DNA from: Fodinibacter sp963834965
GTDB lineage: Bacteria > Actinomycetota > Actinomycetes > Actinomycetales > Dermatophilaceae
Direction: 5' to 3'
DNA: 64,000 bases
NCBI GenBank assembly: GCA_963834965.1
Contig: CAWIEI010000004.1
Span: 1 to 64,000, forward strand
Of this stretch, positions 44,251 to 52,685 are shown one piece after another. How positions within the stretch are numbered: the stretch's first letter is position 1; each line of letters begins with the position of its first letter. The notes under the pieces were generated by a model that worked only from the letters and a program-made list of their open reading frames with translations, was not told the origin of the DNA and ran no database searches. The position numbers and the translations under genes were made by a program.

Positions 44251-45740
44251 GCGCGGCACCGGAGCACGCCACGTTTCTCGGGATGCCGCCGTTCCCGGTG
44301 GCGGCCCGGGCGGCGCTGGCCGACACCCAGCTGCGGCGCAACCTGGCCCACGCGACGGGCACGATCCGGGCCAAGAGGGCCTCGGTGGTGGCCGAGGTCG
44401 ACGACTGGGAGTCGCTGCGGCAGCGGGCGGCTGGGATCAAGGACGCCACCCTGGCGAACCTCGACGAGCACCTGCTCACCCTCGAGGCGTCGCTGACCGC
44501 GGCCGGGGCGACGGTGCACTGGGCGCGCGATGCCGCGGACGCGTGCGCGGTGGTCGCGGACGTGGCGAAGGGGCACGGCATCCGCGAGGTCGTGAAGGTC
44601 AAGTCCATGGCGACCCAGGAGATCGAGCTCAACGAAGCGCTTGCCGCGCAGGGCATCTCAGCGTGGGAGACCGACCTGGCCGAGCTGATCGTGCAGCTGG
44701 GTGAGGACCTGCCCTCGCACATCCTGGTGCCGGCGATCCACCGCAACCGCTCCGAGATCCGCGACATCTTCAACCACAAGATGGCTGCCGCCGGGCGGCC
44801 GGCCCCCGAGGGGCTGACGAACGACCCGGCCGAGCTGGCGGGTGCGGCGCGGCTGCACCTGCGCGAGAAGTTCCTCTCGACGAAGATGGCCGTCTCCGGT
44901 GCGAACTTCGCGGTGGCGGAGTCGGGCACGCTGGTGGTGGTGGAGTCCGAGGGGAACGGCCGGATGTGCCTGACCTTGCCCGAGGTGCTGGTGACGGTGG
45001 TCGGCATCGAGAAGCTGGTGCCGACCTGGGCCGAGCTCGACGTGTTCCTGCGGCTGCTGCCGCGCTCGTCGACCGGTGAGCGGATGAACCCCTACACCTC
45101 CACCTGGTCGGGGGTCACGCCCGGTGACGGGCCGCAGGAGGTTCATGTGGTGCTGCTCGACAACGGTCGCACCCGTGCGCTGGCCGACGAGGTGGGGCGG
45201 CAGGCGCTGCGCTGCATCCGCTGCTCGGCGTGCCTGAACTCGTGCCCGGTGTACGAGCGGGTCGGTGGGCACGCCTACGGCTCGGTCTACCCGGGCCCGA
45301 TCGGGGCCATCCTCAACCCGCTGCTCAAGGGGGTGGGCACCGACAAGCAGGTCGACTCGCTGCCGTTCGCCTCGAGCCTGTGCGGGGCCTGCGCCGACGT
45401 GTGCCCCGTCGCGATCGACATCCCCGGCATCCTCGTCCACCTCAGAACCCAAGTCGTCGACGCCCACCGCGGCGACACCGTCCCCAAGGCCGAAGCCGTG
45501 GCCATGCGCGCCGCCGCCTGGGGGCTGGGCGATGCCGCCCGGATGGGGTTGGGAGAGCGTGCCGCCGGGCTGCTCGGCCGATTCGGCCGCGGCCGTGGGA
45601 TGCCCGGTGGCCGCACCGCCCTGGGCTGGCTGCCCTGGCCCGGCACCCGCTGGACCAGCGCCCGCGACCTCCCCCTGCCACCGACCGAGTCGTTCCGGCA
45701 GTGGTGGAAACGAGTGGGCCGCGACGAGGGACAGTCATGA
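44247..45740 (+). CDS. lutB: Lactate utilisation protein LutB (ferredoxin-like Fe-S and LUD domains)
   Basis: 497 residues. The N-terminal LUD domain (KVKSMATQEIELNEALAAQG; ANFAVAESGTLVVVESEGN) is followed by two [4Fe-4S] motifs: CIRCSACLNSCPVY and CGACADVCPV. A C-terminal tail of about 110 residues ends in TESFRQWWKRVG. Length and order match LutB. The ATG overlaps lutA's stop and the TGA overlaps lutC's ATG, so the three are translated together as one complex. Confidence 0.93.
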   Translation: MSAAPEHATFLGMPPFPVAARAALADTQLRRNLAHATGTIRAKRASVVAEVDDWESLRQRAAGIKDATLANLDEHLLTLEASLTAAGATVHWARDAADACAVVADVAKGHGIREVVKVKSMATQEIELNEALAAQGISAWETDLAELIVQLGEDLPSHILVPAIHRNRSEIRDIFNHKMAAAGRPAPEGLTNDPAELAGAARLHLREKFLSTKMAVSGANFAVAESGTLVVVESEGNGRMCLTLPEVLVTVVGIEKLVPTWAELDVFLRLLPRSSTGERMNPYTSTWSGVTPGDGPQEVHVVLLDNGRTRALADEVGRQALRCIRCSACLNSCPVYERVGGHAYGSVYPGPIGAILNPLLKGVGTDKQVDSLPFASSLCGACADVCPVAIDIPGILVHLRTQVVDAHRGDTVPKAEAVAMRAAAWGLGDAARMGLGERAAGLLGRFGRGRGMPGGRTALGWLPWPGTRWTSARDLPLPPTESFRQWWKRVGRDEGQS

Positions 45741-46411
45741 AGGCCCGCGACGACGTGCTCGCCGCCGTCCGCGCCGCCCTGGCGCCCGGCCGTTCAGTGG
45801 GGCCCGACACCCCGTACGCCGGCGACGCCGGCGTCACCGCGGGCGATGCGTCACCCGGTGCAACGGCATCCGAACCGCCGCTGGAATCCGTCGACGCTAC
45901 GCCGCCGGCCACTGATCGAGCCGCCATGCTGGACCTGTTCGCCGAACGCGTCGCCGACTACCGCGCCACCGTGACCCGCTGCGCGGCAGCCGGTCTCAAG
46001 GCAACCGTCGCGGCAGCCCTCGACCGCGCGGCATCCGTCGTCGTGCCCCCCGGGCTCGACGTCGACATCCCGGGCGCCACCGTCGACGACGGGCTGAGCC
46101 ACGCCGAGCTCGACGCCACCGCCGCTGTGGTCACCACCGCCGCCGTCGGCATCGCCGAGACCGGCACCGTCATCCTCGACCACGGCCCCGGCCAGGGCCG
46201 GCGCGTCATCACCCTGCTGCCCGACCTGCACGTCTGCATCGTGCGTGAGCACCAGGTCGTCCCCGACGTGCCCGACGCCTTCCCCCGCCTGGACCCCCAC
46301 CGCCCTCAGACCTGGATCAGCGGACCCTCGGCCACCAGCGACATCGAGCTCAGCCGCGTCGAAGGCGTGCACGGCCCACGACACCTCCACGTCATCCTCG
46401 TCACCGACTGA
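45737..46411 (+). CDS. lutC: Lactate utilisation protein LutC (LUD domain)
   Basis: 224 residues. After a variable Ala/Pro-rich stretch (residues 20-60), the LUD fold shows VVVPPGLDVDIPG, AVGIAETGTVILDHGPGQG, PDLHVCIVREHQVV and ISGPSATSDIELSRVEGVHG. The last motif is the family hallmark. Third subunit of the LutABC lactate-oxidising complex. No lactate permease or GntR-type regulator is adjacent. Confidence 0.92.
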   Translation: MKARDDVLAAVRAALAPGRSVGPDTPYAGDAGVTAGDASPGATASEPPLESVDATPPATDRAAMLDLFAERVADYRATVTRCAAAGLKATVAAALDRAASVVVPPGLDVDIPGATVDDGLSHAELDATAAVVTTAAVGIAETGTVILDHGPGQGRRVITLLPDLHVCIVREHQVVPDVPDAFPRLDPHRPQTWISGPSATSDIELSRVEGVHGPRHLHVILVTD

Positions 46412-46434
46412 CGAACAGCACCGGCCGTCCCCGC

Positions 46435-46613
46435 TGTGACCTTTTGGTCGATCTGGGGACACCGGCGGACCGACGAGCGTCCCTCGTGTGACCAATTGGT
46501 CGATCTGGGGACACCGGCGGACCGACGAGCGTCCCTCGTGTGACCTATTGGTCGATCTGGGGACACCGGCGGACCGACGAGCGTCCCTCGTGTGACCTAT
46601 TGGTCGATTCGGG
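46435..46613. repeat. Tandem 52-bp repeat (3 copies plus partial) built on a GACC-NN-TTGGTC palindrome
   Basis: Units begin at 46435, 46487, 46539 and 46591, exactly 52 bases apart. Each contains TGTGACC(TT/AA/TA/TA)TTGGTCGAT and GGGGACACCGGCGGACCGA, ending GAGCGTCCCTCG. The third and fourth are nearly identical; the first two differ only at the central dinucleotide. GTCCC and GGGAC also pair across the palindrome. Single dispersed copies occur at 49609 and 58131-58253. It lies between lutC and a VOC gene. Confidence 0.9.
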
Positions 46614-46619
46614 GACGGG

Positions 46620-47045
46620 TCAAGAGCCGGGGGTCAGCGTCTCGGAGCCTGGGGCACCCTCTCGTTCGGCGAGGTTGCGCAGGATGCAGAACTCGTTCCC
46701 CTCGGGGTCGGCCAGGATCACCCAGCCGGTGCCGGGGCCGTACTGCCCGCGGTGGTCGGCGACCTCGACGGCGCCGTGCTCGAGCAACCGGGCGAGCTCG
46801 TCGTCACGGCTGCCCTCGACCGGCTCGAGGTCGAGGTGGATGCGGTTCTTGCCCGACTTGCCCTCCGGCACCTCGATGAAGAGCAGCTTGTGGCCGCCGT
46901 CGCGGCGGATGATCATGCACTCCTCGTGGCCTGGGAGGTTGGGGTCGCCCTCGACGTCGACGTAGTCGAGCACCCCCTTCCACCACTCGGAGAGCGTGTA
47001 CGCGTCGCGGCAGTCGATGGTCGTGTGGGACACCCGTGCAGTCAT
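46620..47045 (-). CDS. VOC (glyoxalase-like) family protein
   Basis: 141 residues. VSHTTIDCRDAYTLSEWWKG at the start and GWVILADPEGNEFCIL at the end are VOC module strands; the middle carries HKLLFIEVPEGKSGKNRIHL typical of the glyoxalase_6-type actinobacterial subgroup. ATG 47045 has CAGGGT six bases upstream (leaderless). No known substrate. Confidence 0.87.
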   Translation of the reverse strand: MTARVSHTTIDCRDAYTLSEWWKGVLDYVDVEGDPNLPGHEECMIIRRDGGHKLLFIEVPEGKSGKNRIHLDLEPVEGSRDDELARLLEHGAVEVADHRGQYGPGTGWVILADPEGNEFCILRNLAEREGAPGSETLTPGS

Positions 47046-47118
47046 CCCACAACCCTGCCACTGCGATCTGCCCCGAGGCCATCGCAATGGCGCGCTGCCT
47101 GCACCAGTCGCGCGCCGA

Positions 47119-48522
47119 TCAGATGATGATCGCAGCCCGGATGCCGTCCGAGAACACCTCCGGTGGGTCCGGCAACCAGCGCGCCTCACCTGTGGCCCGC
47201 CGGTGCGCCGACCAGGCGACGGCGCAGGCGTCGAGCACGTCGTCGGGTGCGTAGCCGGTGCCCTTCAGCACCGAGGGACCCGCGACCCCGGCCGCGGCCA
47301 GCGCCGCCAACCGGGCCTGCTGTCCCTCGGCGGTTCGCTTGCTGGGGAGCGGGCCGCCGGCCATCGTCGCGAACGACACCTCGGGGTGCACCTCGACGAC
47401 GTCGACCGTCGGGCGGCTGTGCAGCCACGTGTCGACCTCGAGGATCTTGGCCCGCAGCGCGAACGCCTGGGCCCCGACCCCCTGCCCGCTGAGGCCGCGG
47501 TTCACGGCATCCGCGGCCGCGCGGTCGGTGGCGAGGTAGGCCGGGCGGGTCAGGGTGGTGAACACCGAGCTGGCCCGACCCGGGAGCTGGCGGCGCGCGA
47601 GCACATCGGCCTGCCGGATCGACCTGTCCGGCAACCCGATCGGGATGTCGATGCCCACCACCTGCACGTCGACCTCCGCCCGCACCGCCTCGACGAGCGC
47701 CTCGATCGTGGGGGCGACGACCACCCGCGGTCGCGGCGCCCCCGGCACCAACAGGGCCCCCACCCAGCCCCCCGGGCACCCGTCGACGCCCAGCACCGGC
47801 ACGGTCACTTCGATCGGCGCCAACGCCACCGGGGATGCCGTCGCCGTCGCTGCGGATGCCGTCGCGCACGCGCCGGCAGGACGCAACCCGTCGAGCGCGC
47901 CCAGCACCAGGTCGAGCGTCACCTCGAACTCGTTTCCGAAGGAGTAGCCCGGCTGCATGGCGCGGCCTTCGGCGAAGGCGGTGAAGTGGGGGTACGTGGC
48001 CCGCACCTCCGGCCCGAGGATCTCGGCCCCCAGGGCGGCCAGGTCGGCCTCCCCCTCGAACGGCAGGCTGACCTCCTGCGCCATGAACCCGTAGAGGTGG
48101 GCGTCGAGCAGGGCGAAGGCGGTACCGGAGGCCACGAGTGAGAAGCCCTGCACTGCAAGGCAGCCCAACACAGCGTCGTGGTGGCGGATGCTTTCCGGTC
48201 CGGGTGACCGGCGCGAGTCCATCAACCCGACTGCCCAGCGGTGCCGCAGCAGCACCTGTCGCCCCGACACCGAACGGGCTCGCAGCTCGGCCCGCCAGTC
48301 CGCGCCGACAACGGGGAGATGCAGCTCACCGAACACTGCGTCGACCATCGCGTCGAGCAGCGCCTCCTTGCCGGCGACGTGGTGGTAGAGCGACATCGCC
48401 TCCACGCCGAGCCGCCCGGCCAGCGCCCGCATCGACAGGGCCGCCAGCCCCTCCTCGTCGGCGAGGCGCATGGCCTCGTCGACGACCCGCGTGCGGCTCA
48501 GCGGTGGGCGGGCGAGCGGCAT
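47119..48522 (-). CDS. TetR-family regulator fused to a DUF429 (RNase H-like) domain
   Basis: 467 residues in one uninterrupted frame. Residues 10-60 are a TetR helix-turn-helix (VDEAMRLADEEGLAALSMRA, LGVEAMSLYHHVAGKEALLD) and 60-215 a TetR_C-type ligand domain ending FEVTLDLVLGALDGLRP. An Ala/Thr/Ser linker (216-241) leads to a complete DUF429 domain (VLGVDGCPGGWVGALL, VVGIDIPIGLPDRS, VVEVHPEVSFATMAGG, GYAPDDVLDACAVAWSAHRR). DUF429 is normally a free-standing predicted nuclease-like protein. AGGAG precedes ATG 48522. It is divergent from an oxidoreductase gene with two TetR-type operators between, so the regulator half has a natural target. The role of the second half is unknown. Confidence 0.85.
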   Translation of the reverse strand: MPLARPPLSRTRVVDEAMRLADEEGLAALSMRALAGRLGVEAMSLYHHVAGKEALLDAMVDAVFGELHLPVVGADWRAELRARSVSGRQVLLRHRWAVGLMDSRRSPGPESIRHHDAVLGCLAVQGFSLVASGTAFALLDAHLYGFMAQEVSLPFEGEADLAALGAEILGPEVRATYPHFTAFAEGRAMQPGYSFGNEFEVTLDLVLGALDGLRPAGACATASAATATASPVALAPIEVTVPVLGVDGCPGGWVGALLVPGAPRPRVVVAPTIEALVEAVRAEVDVQVVGIDIPIGLPDRSIRQADVLARRQLPGRASSVFTTLTRPAYLATDRAAADAVNRGLSGQGVGAQAFALRAKILEVDTWLHSRPTVDVVEVHPEVSFATMAGGPLPSKRTAEGQQARLAALAAAGVAGPSVLKGTGYAPDDVLDACAVAWSAHRRATGEARWLPDPPEVFSDGIRAAIII

Positions 48523-48563
48523 CCGGGCTCCTGGAGGGTCGTGGCGAAGGGGGGTTGCGACAT

Positions 48564-48615
48564 CTTACGGTGTAAGGCTACGGTGAGCAGCACCCACTCG
48601 GACTTACAGTGTAAG
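48564..48615. promoter_or_regulatory. Two TetR-type operators (CTTAC-R-G-TGTAAG)
   Basis: CTTACGGTGTAAG (48564-48576) and CTTACAGTGTAAG (48603-48615), 39 bases centre to centre. The second is a perfect 6+1+6 palindrome and overlaps the AAGGAG ribosome site of the oxidoreductase gene; the first lies ahead of the divergent TetR-DUF429 gene. Occupancy of both would silence both genes. Confidence 0.8.
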
Positions 48616-48623
48616 GAGACCCC

Positions 48624-49592
48624 ATGCAGGCCATCGTCCAGGACTCGTACGGCAGCACCGACCGACTGCGCCTCGAGGAGGTGCCCGACCCCGTCGCCGG
48701 CCCCGGCGAGGTGCTGGCGCGCGTCGGCGCAGCCGGCGTGGACCGGGGCACGTGGCACCTCATGACCGGCCGGCCGCTCGCCGCCCGGCTGGCGCTGGGC
48801 CTGCGGGCGCCGAAGGTCCGCATCGTGGGTCGCGACGTGGCCGGCACCGTGGTGGCCCTGGGCGAGGGGGTCACCGAGTACGCCGTCGGGGATGCCGTGT
48901 ACGGCACGGCCCGCGGGTCCTTCGCCGAGCTCGCCGTCGTGCCCCTCACCCGGCTGGCCCGGCGGCCGGCGAACCTGTCGGTCGAGGAGTCCGCGGCCGT
49001 GCCGGTGTCGGCACTGACGGCGTTCCAGGCCGTGCGCGCCGGCGGGGTGCAGGCCGGCGACCGGGTGCTCGTCATCGGAGCGTCGGGCGGGGTCGGGTCG
49101 TATGCCGTGCAGCTCGCTGTCGACCTCGGTGCTCGGGTCACCGGGGTCTGCGGGCCGGCCAAGGCCGACCTGGTGCGCAGCCTCGGCGCCGAGCAGGTCG
49201 TCGACCACAGCACCACGCCGCTCGAGACCCTCGGCGAACGGTTCGACGTCGTGCTCGACATCGCGGGCCACCGCCGGGTGCGCCTGCTGCGCAGCCTGGT
49301 CACCGAGCGCGGCTGCCTGGTGATCGTGGGCAGCGAGAACGAGGGCCGGTGGCTCGGGGGGCTGCAGCGTGGGATGGGCGCGGCACTGCTGTCACCCTTC
49401 GTGAAGCAGCGGCTGGTGATGCTGATGGCCTCCGAGGACGGCGCCGACCTGGCCGCGCTCACCGAGGTGATCGAGCGCGGCGGGGTGCGCCCGGCGCTGG
49501 AGCGCACCTTCCCCCTGGCGCAGGCGCCGGCAGCCATCGACCACGTCAGCGGAGGTCACGCCCGCGGCAAGGTCGTCGTCACCGTCGGCTGA
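48624..49592 (+). CDS. NAD(P)-dependent quinone-oxidoreductase-like alcohol dehydrogenase (zinc-free MDR)
   Basis: 322 residues. GroES-like N-terminal domain (QDSYGSTDRLRLEEVPDPVA, GRDVAGTVVALGEGV) and Rossmann domain (VLVIGASGGVGSYAVQLAVD). The zinc-ligand cysteines of true alcohol dehydrogenases are absent, as in quinone oxidoreductase/enoyl reductase MDRs. AAGGAG before ATG 48624 lies inside the second operator. Controlled by the divergent TetR-DUF429 protein by arrangement; likely detoxifies an electrophilic or quinone compound. Confidence 0.88.
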   Translation: MQAIVQDSYGSTDRLRLEEVPDPVAGPGEVLARVGAAGVDRGTWHLMTGRPLAARLALGLRAPKVRIVGRDVAGTVVALGEGVTEYAVGDAVYGTARGSFAELAVVPLTRLARRPANLSVEESAAVPVSALTAFQAVRAGGVQAGDRVLVIGASGGVGSYAVQLAVDLGARVTGVCGPAKADLVRSLGAEQVVDHSTTPLETLGERFDVVLDIAGHRRVRLLRSLVTERGCLVIVGSENEGRWLGGLQRGMGAALLSPFVKQRLVMLMASEDGADLAALTEVIERGGVRPALERTFPLAQAPAAIDHVSGGHARGKVVVTVG

Positions 49593-49608
49593 GCCCGGGG
49601 AGGCGGAT

Positions 49609-49642
49609 GTCCCTCGTGTGACCAATTGGTCGATCTGAGGAC
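49609..49642. repeat. Single dispersed copy of the GACCAATTGGTC palindromic repeat
   Basis: GTCCCTCGTGTGACC-AATTGGTC-GATCTGAGGAC matches one end-to-end junction of the 52-base unit at 46435-46613. The GACCAATTGGTC core is a 12-base perfect palindrome, flanked by GTCCC and GGAC arms. It lies between two genes that converge. Confidence 0.85.
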
Positions 49643-49664
49643 GGGGAACCACTGCGGCGGGTGC

Positions 49665-51176
49665 TCAGCTGATCGCCGGAGCAGCCACCTCGGCAGTCAG
49701 CTCGTCCACGGGCAGCGACTCCAGGAGGTAGGCGACGGCATCCGCGGCGGTCCAGCCCTGCGGGTGGCGCCGGCTGAGCTCCTCCACCCCGGCGAGGTCC
49801 TCGCCGAGGGTGACCAGTGGCGCCTCGTCGTAGCCGTCCTTGCGGTGCTGCCCCAGGCCGATGGTGGCCGTGAGCCCGTTGCACAGGCACTTGCGGCCCT
49901 CGGTGTCCTCGGCCGCGCCGCCCTTCTTCACGAACATGTGCACCGGCTCGCCGGCGCAGCGGAAGCCGACCGTGCCGTCGGCCCGCTCGTACGGCTGGCG
50001 CAGGTACGACAGGTCGCACAGCCGCTCGCGCGACTCGTACACCTCGGCCGAGCTGACCGTGCCCTCGAGCTGGACCACCTTGAACGGGAAACCGGTCGGG
50101 CTGGCCCGGGGGTCGTTGCGCACGGTGAGGTCACCGGCCCGCAGCTGCTCGAGCGCCAGGTCGCGGGCAGCATCCGTGAGCCCCGACTCCGCGCACAGCG
50201 CGAACAAAGTGCCCACCTGCACCCCGACCGCACCTGCCGCCACCGCGGCGGCGACCTGGTCGGGCGTGCCGTAGGCGCCGGCCATCCAGAACGGCAGGCC
50301 GAGCGCAGCCATCTTCGAGACGTCGGCCTCGTCGCGGGCGCCGTAGACCGGCGATCCGTGCTCGTCGAGCTGCATCTTCCCGCGCGGCGGGGCCGAGTGG
50401 CCGCCGGCCGGGGGGCGCTCGACGACGAACCCGTCGGGGCGGATCTCGGGGTCGCGGTGCAGGTAGGAGGCGAGCTGGTCGAGCGAGACGATCGCCAGGA
50501 AGTCGGGGCGGTTCAGCGGCGGCAGGTCGGCACCGAGCAGGTCGCGCGGGTCGGCCTCGACGAACCGGTGGGTCGTGCTGCCGGCGACGTCGACCGGGAT
50601 GCGGCCGACCTCGCCCGCCGCGAGCGAGCGGAGCAGCTGCGGCACCTCGCGCGGGATGCCGGCGCCCATCACCACGTAGTCGACGTCGCCGAGCATCGCC
50701 CCGAGCAGGGCGGTGGGGGTCGCGAGCTGGATCTTCTCGAGGCAGTTGATGCCGACGACGCCGTCGTGCCCCTCCTTGGCGAGCCAGACCTCGGCGAAGT
50801 TGCCCACCAGGGCGAGCTCCTGGCCGGCGCGCACGGTGCTGAGCGTCAGCTTGGGCAGCGGCTTGTAGGGCACGTCGGCGCTGCGGCCGCCCTCGACGAA
50901 GTAGGTGTCGAGCACCCGCTGCGCCATGGCCGGGCTGGGGAACTGGGCCAGCGCGCGGCGGTAGTGGCCGCCCTCGTCGCCGTCCTGCAGGCGGCGGGCG
51001 AGCACGGCATCCATGGCGGTGCCGGACACGACCCCGAGGTGACCGGCGCGGGAGACCTCGCGGGCCAGGCGCCACCCGGAGACGGCCACGCCCATTCCGC
51101 CCTGGATGATCGCGGGGCGGGCTCGGGCCGGGGCTCCGGCGTCGCTGGAGGCGGTCTCGGCGGGAGTCGCGGCCAT
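49665..51176 (-). CDS. Nitronate monooxygenase-like FMN enzyme
   Basis: 503 residues. IQGGMGVAVSGWRLAREVSR and GHLGVVSGTAMDAVLA at the N-terminus, with YVVMGAGIPREVPQLLRSLA and AAGAVGVQVGTLFALCAESG, are the FMN-barrel signatures of the nitronate monooxygenase/2-nitropropane dioxygenase family. It is about 150 residues longer than classical members and has a Cys-containing C-terminal region (GFRCAGEPVHMF; GRKCLCNGL), closer to PfaD-like variants. ATG 51176 has AAGGTGG upstream; a GTG nine bases earlier is possible. The promoter region carries repeated operator-like sites. Substrate uncertain. Confidence 0.8.
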   Translation of the reverse strand: MAATPAETASSDAGAPARARPAIIQGGMGVAVSGWRLAREVSRAGHLGVVSGTAMDAVLARRLQDGDEGGHYRRALAQFPSPAMAQRVLDTYFVEGGRSADVPYKPLPKLTLSTVRAGQELALVGNFAEVWLAKEGHDGVVGINCLEKIQLATPTALLGAMLGDVDYVVMGAGIPREVPQLLRSLAAGEVGRIPVDVAGSTTHRFVEADPRDLLGADLPPLNRPDFLAIVSLDQLASYLHRDPEIRPDGFVVERPPAGGHSAPPRGKMQLDEHGSPVYGARDEADVSKMAALGLPFWMAGAYGTPDQVAAAVAAGAVGVQVGTLFALCAESGLTDAARDLALEQLRAGDLTVRNDPRASPTGFPFKVVQLEGTVSSAEVYESRERLCDLSYLRQPYERADGTVGFRCAGEPVHMFVKKGGAAEDTEGRKCLCNGLTATIGLGQHRKDGYDEAPLVTLGEDLAGVEELSRRHPQGWTAADAVAYLLESLPVDELTAEVAAPAIS

Positions 51177-51199
51177 GGGTGCCACCTTCGTCTTAGGGT

Positions 51200-51249
51200 A
51201 ACCTACGTTCGCGTAAGTTTCGGTACCGTAAGTTACGGTAGCGTAGGTT
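51200..51249. promoter_or_regulatory. Operator-like array upstream of the nitronate monooxygenase gene
   Basis: CGTAAGTT (51212-51219), CGTAAGTT (51227-51234) and CGTAGGTT (51242-51249) are direct repeats with exact 15-base spacing, plus the inverted AACCTACG (51200-51207). Embedded is ACCGTAA-G-TTACGGT (51225-51239), a perfect 7+1+7 palindrome. Strongly suggests a repressor or activator site; the regulator is not identified nearby. Confidence 0.7.
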
Positions 51250-51791
51250 CGCCTCGGCTGTCACTTCCGTCCGGATGCCGTCCCAGGACCCGAGCGCCGA
51301 CGCCCACAGGCCGCGAGCGCGGAGATGGTCGCCTGGGCAACCACCTCCGCACTCACAGCGAGCTGGGGACGAGGGCTAGCGGGACGCCCCCTCGTGAACC
51401 GCTCGTGGGGCACCCCCCTTGACTCAGGTGCCGATGAGCACACGGTGTTGCCGACGACCGGGCGCGAGATGCCGAGGTGCTCCATCCTCGCGGTCAGCCG
51501 CGGCAGGGCGGCTCGACGACGAGGTCGACAGGATGAGCAGGAACTCGCGGGCGGGGTAGCGGAACAGCATGAAGATGCTCATGCCGGCCAAGCCCTTGCC
51601 GCTCGAGCTACCGCCCGGTAGATGTACCGATCACTCGACCTACCACGCGGTAGCTGGCGTCGCGGCGTCGGCCGCCCTCCCGGCACCCACTCCTGGCTCT
51701 GGCTACCGCTTGGTAGGTGCACCGATCACTCGACCTACCAGGCGGTAGCTGGCGTCGCGGCGTCGGCGGGAGTTGTCTGCGGCGACGCGTC
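51250..51791. other. Gene-free region with REP pair
   Basis: About 540 bases between the nitronate monooxygenase promoter and pxpC. A leftward scrap (MSIFMLFRYPAREFLLIL) looks hydrophobic but is not continued by anything recognisable, and may be a gene relic. The last 180 bases are the repeat pair at 51607-51767. Confidence 0.45.
51607..51767. repeat. Second REP/BIME-like pair (CTACCGC...GGTAG family)
   Basis: Copies at 51607-51654 and 51702-51749, each followed by the same 18 bases (TGGCGTCGCGGCGTCGGC). Core pattern CTACCGCYYGGTAG..TG.ACCGATCAC...CCTACCA.GCGGTAG matches the pair at 24893-25064, differing at a few positions, including CCACG in the first copy's right arm. Same two-copy layout in both places. 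Confidence 0.88.
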
Positions 51792-52685
51792 TCAGCGGAG
51801 TGGGGCGGCCGCCCGCACCAGCCGCACCGCGTCGCCCGGCCGCAGCTGGGCGGCCCGGTCGCAGGCGGATGCCGAGAGCACCCCGACCACGGGGTAGCCG
51901 CCGGTCACGGGGTGGTCGGCGAGGAAGAGCACCGGCTCGCCGCCGGGTGGCACCTGCACGGCACCACGCACCATCCCCTCGCTGGGCAGCTCGACGTCAC
52001 GCCAGGCCGCTACCCGCTGCACGGGGGAGCCGGCCAGCCGCACCCCGGCCCGGTCGCTGTCCGCGGACACCACGCGGTCCCTCCCGAGCAGGCCGCCCAG
52101 CCCGGTGGCCCAGCCGCCGACCCAGGCGGCGCGCGGGCCGGGCAACACCTCGAGCGCCACCGGGTCACCGGTGCCCGAGGGTTGGTGCGGGGCATGGTCG
52201 ACGGTGGGGAAGCTCCGGCCCGGTGGCCCCACCGGCAGCACGTCGCCCACCCGCACCGGCGGCGGCCCTAGCCGCGACAAGGTGTCGGTGGATCGCGAGC
52301 CGAGCACCGGCGGCACGTCGATGCCCCCGCGCACGGTGAGGTAGGTGCGCAGGCCCGTGACCGGCATCCCGAGGGTGAGGGTGGCGCCGTCGGGGACGTC
52401 GACCAAGCTCGCGTGGGCGACCGGGCGGCCGTCGACAGTCGCGAGCGCGGGGGCGCCGGTGAGGGCGACGGTGACCCGCCCGTGGGCTCGCAGGGTGAGG
52501 CCCCCGAGCAGCACCTCGAGGGCGGCGCGACCGGGGGCGTGGCCGACGAGCCGGGCGCCCAGGCGGTAGGAGCCGCGGTCGGCGGCGCCCGAGCGCCCCA
52601 CCCCGACGGCCGCCAGGCCCGGCCGGCCCTCGTCCTCCACGAGCACGAGCGGCCCGGTGCTGAGCACCTCGAGGCCGGGGCTCAT
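51792..52685 (-). CDS. pxpC: 5-oxoprolinase subunit C (KipA-type carboxyltransferase-like)
   Basis: 297 residues. LEVLSTGPLVLVEDEGRPGL then GVGRSGAADRGSYRLGARLV is the KipA/biotin-dependent-carboxyltransferase-like N-terminus; RTYLTVRGGIDVPPVLGSRS and PVTGGYPVVGVLSASACDRA are further hallmarks. With PxpA and PxpB it hydrolyses 5-oxoproline to glutamate using ATP. ATG overlaps the pxpB stop (ATGA). Confidence 0.92.
   Translation of the reverse strand: MSPGLEVLSTGPLVLVEDEGRPGLAAVGVGRSGAADRGSYRLGARLVGHAPGRAALEVLLGGLTLRAHGRVTVALTGAPALATVDGRPVAHASLVDVPDGATLTLGMPVTGLRTYLTVRGGIDVPPVLGSRSTDTLSRLGPPPVRVGDVLPVGPPGRSFPTVDHAPHQPSGTGDPVALEVLPGPRAAWVGGWATGLGGLLGRDRVVSADSDRAGVRLAGSPVQRVAAWRDVELPSEGMVRGAVQVPPGGEPVLFLADHPVTGGYPVVGVLSASACDRAAQLRPGDAVRLVRAAAPLR

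Noticed and set aside
46435..46613. Tandem 52-base repeats as a CRISPR array
   Set aside because: No variable spacers: the whole unit repeats with no unique sequence between copies, and no cas genes are nearby.
51261..51485. Small leftward gene upstream of the nitronate monooxygenase
   Set aside because: No ribosome or leaderless signal, Arg/Ser/Pro-rich translation, no family resemblance.
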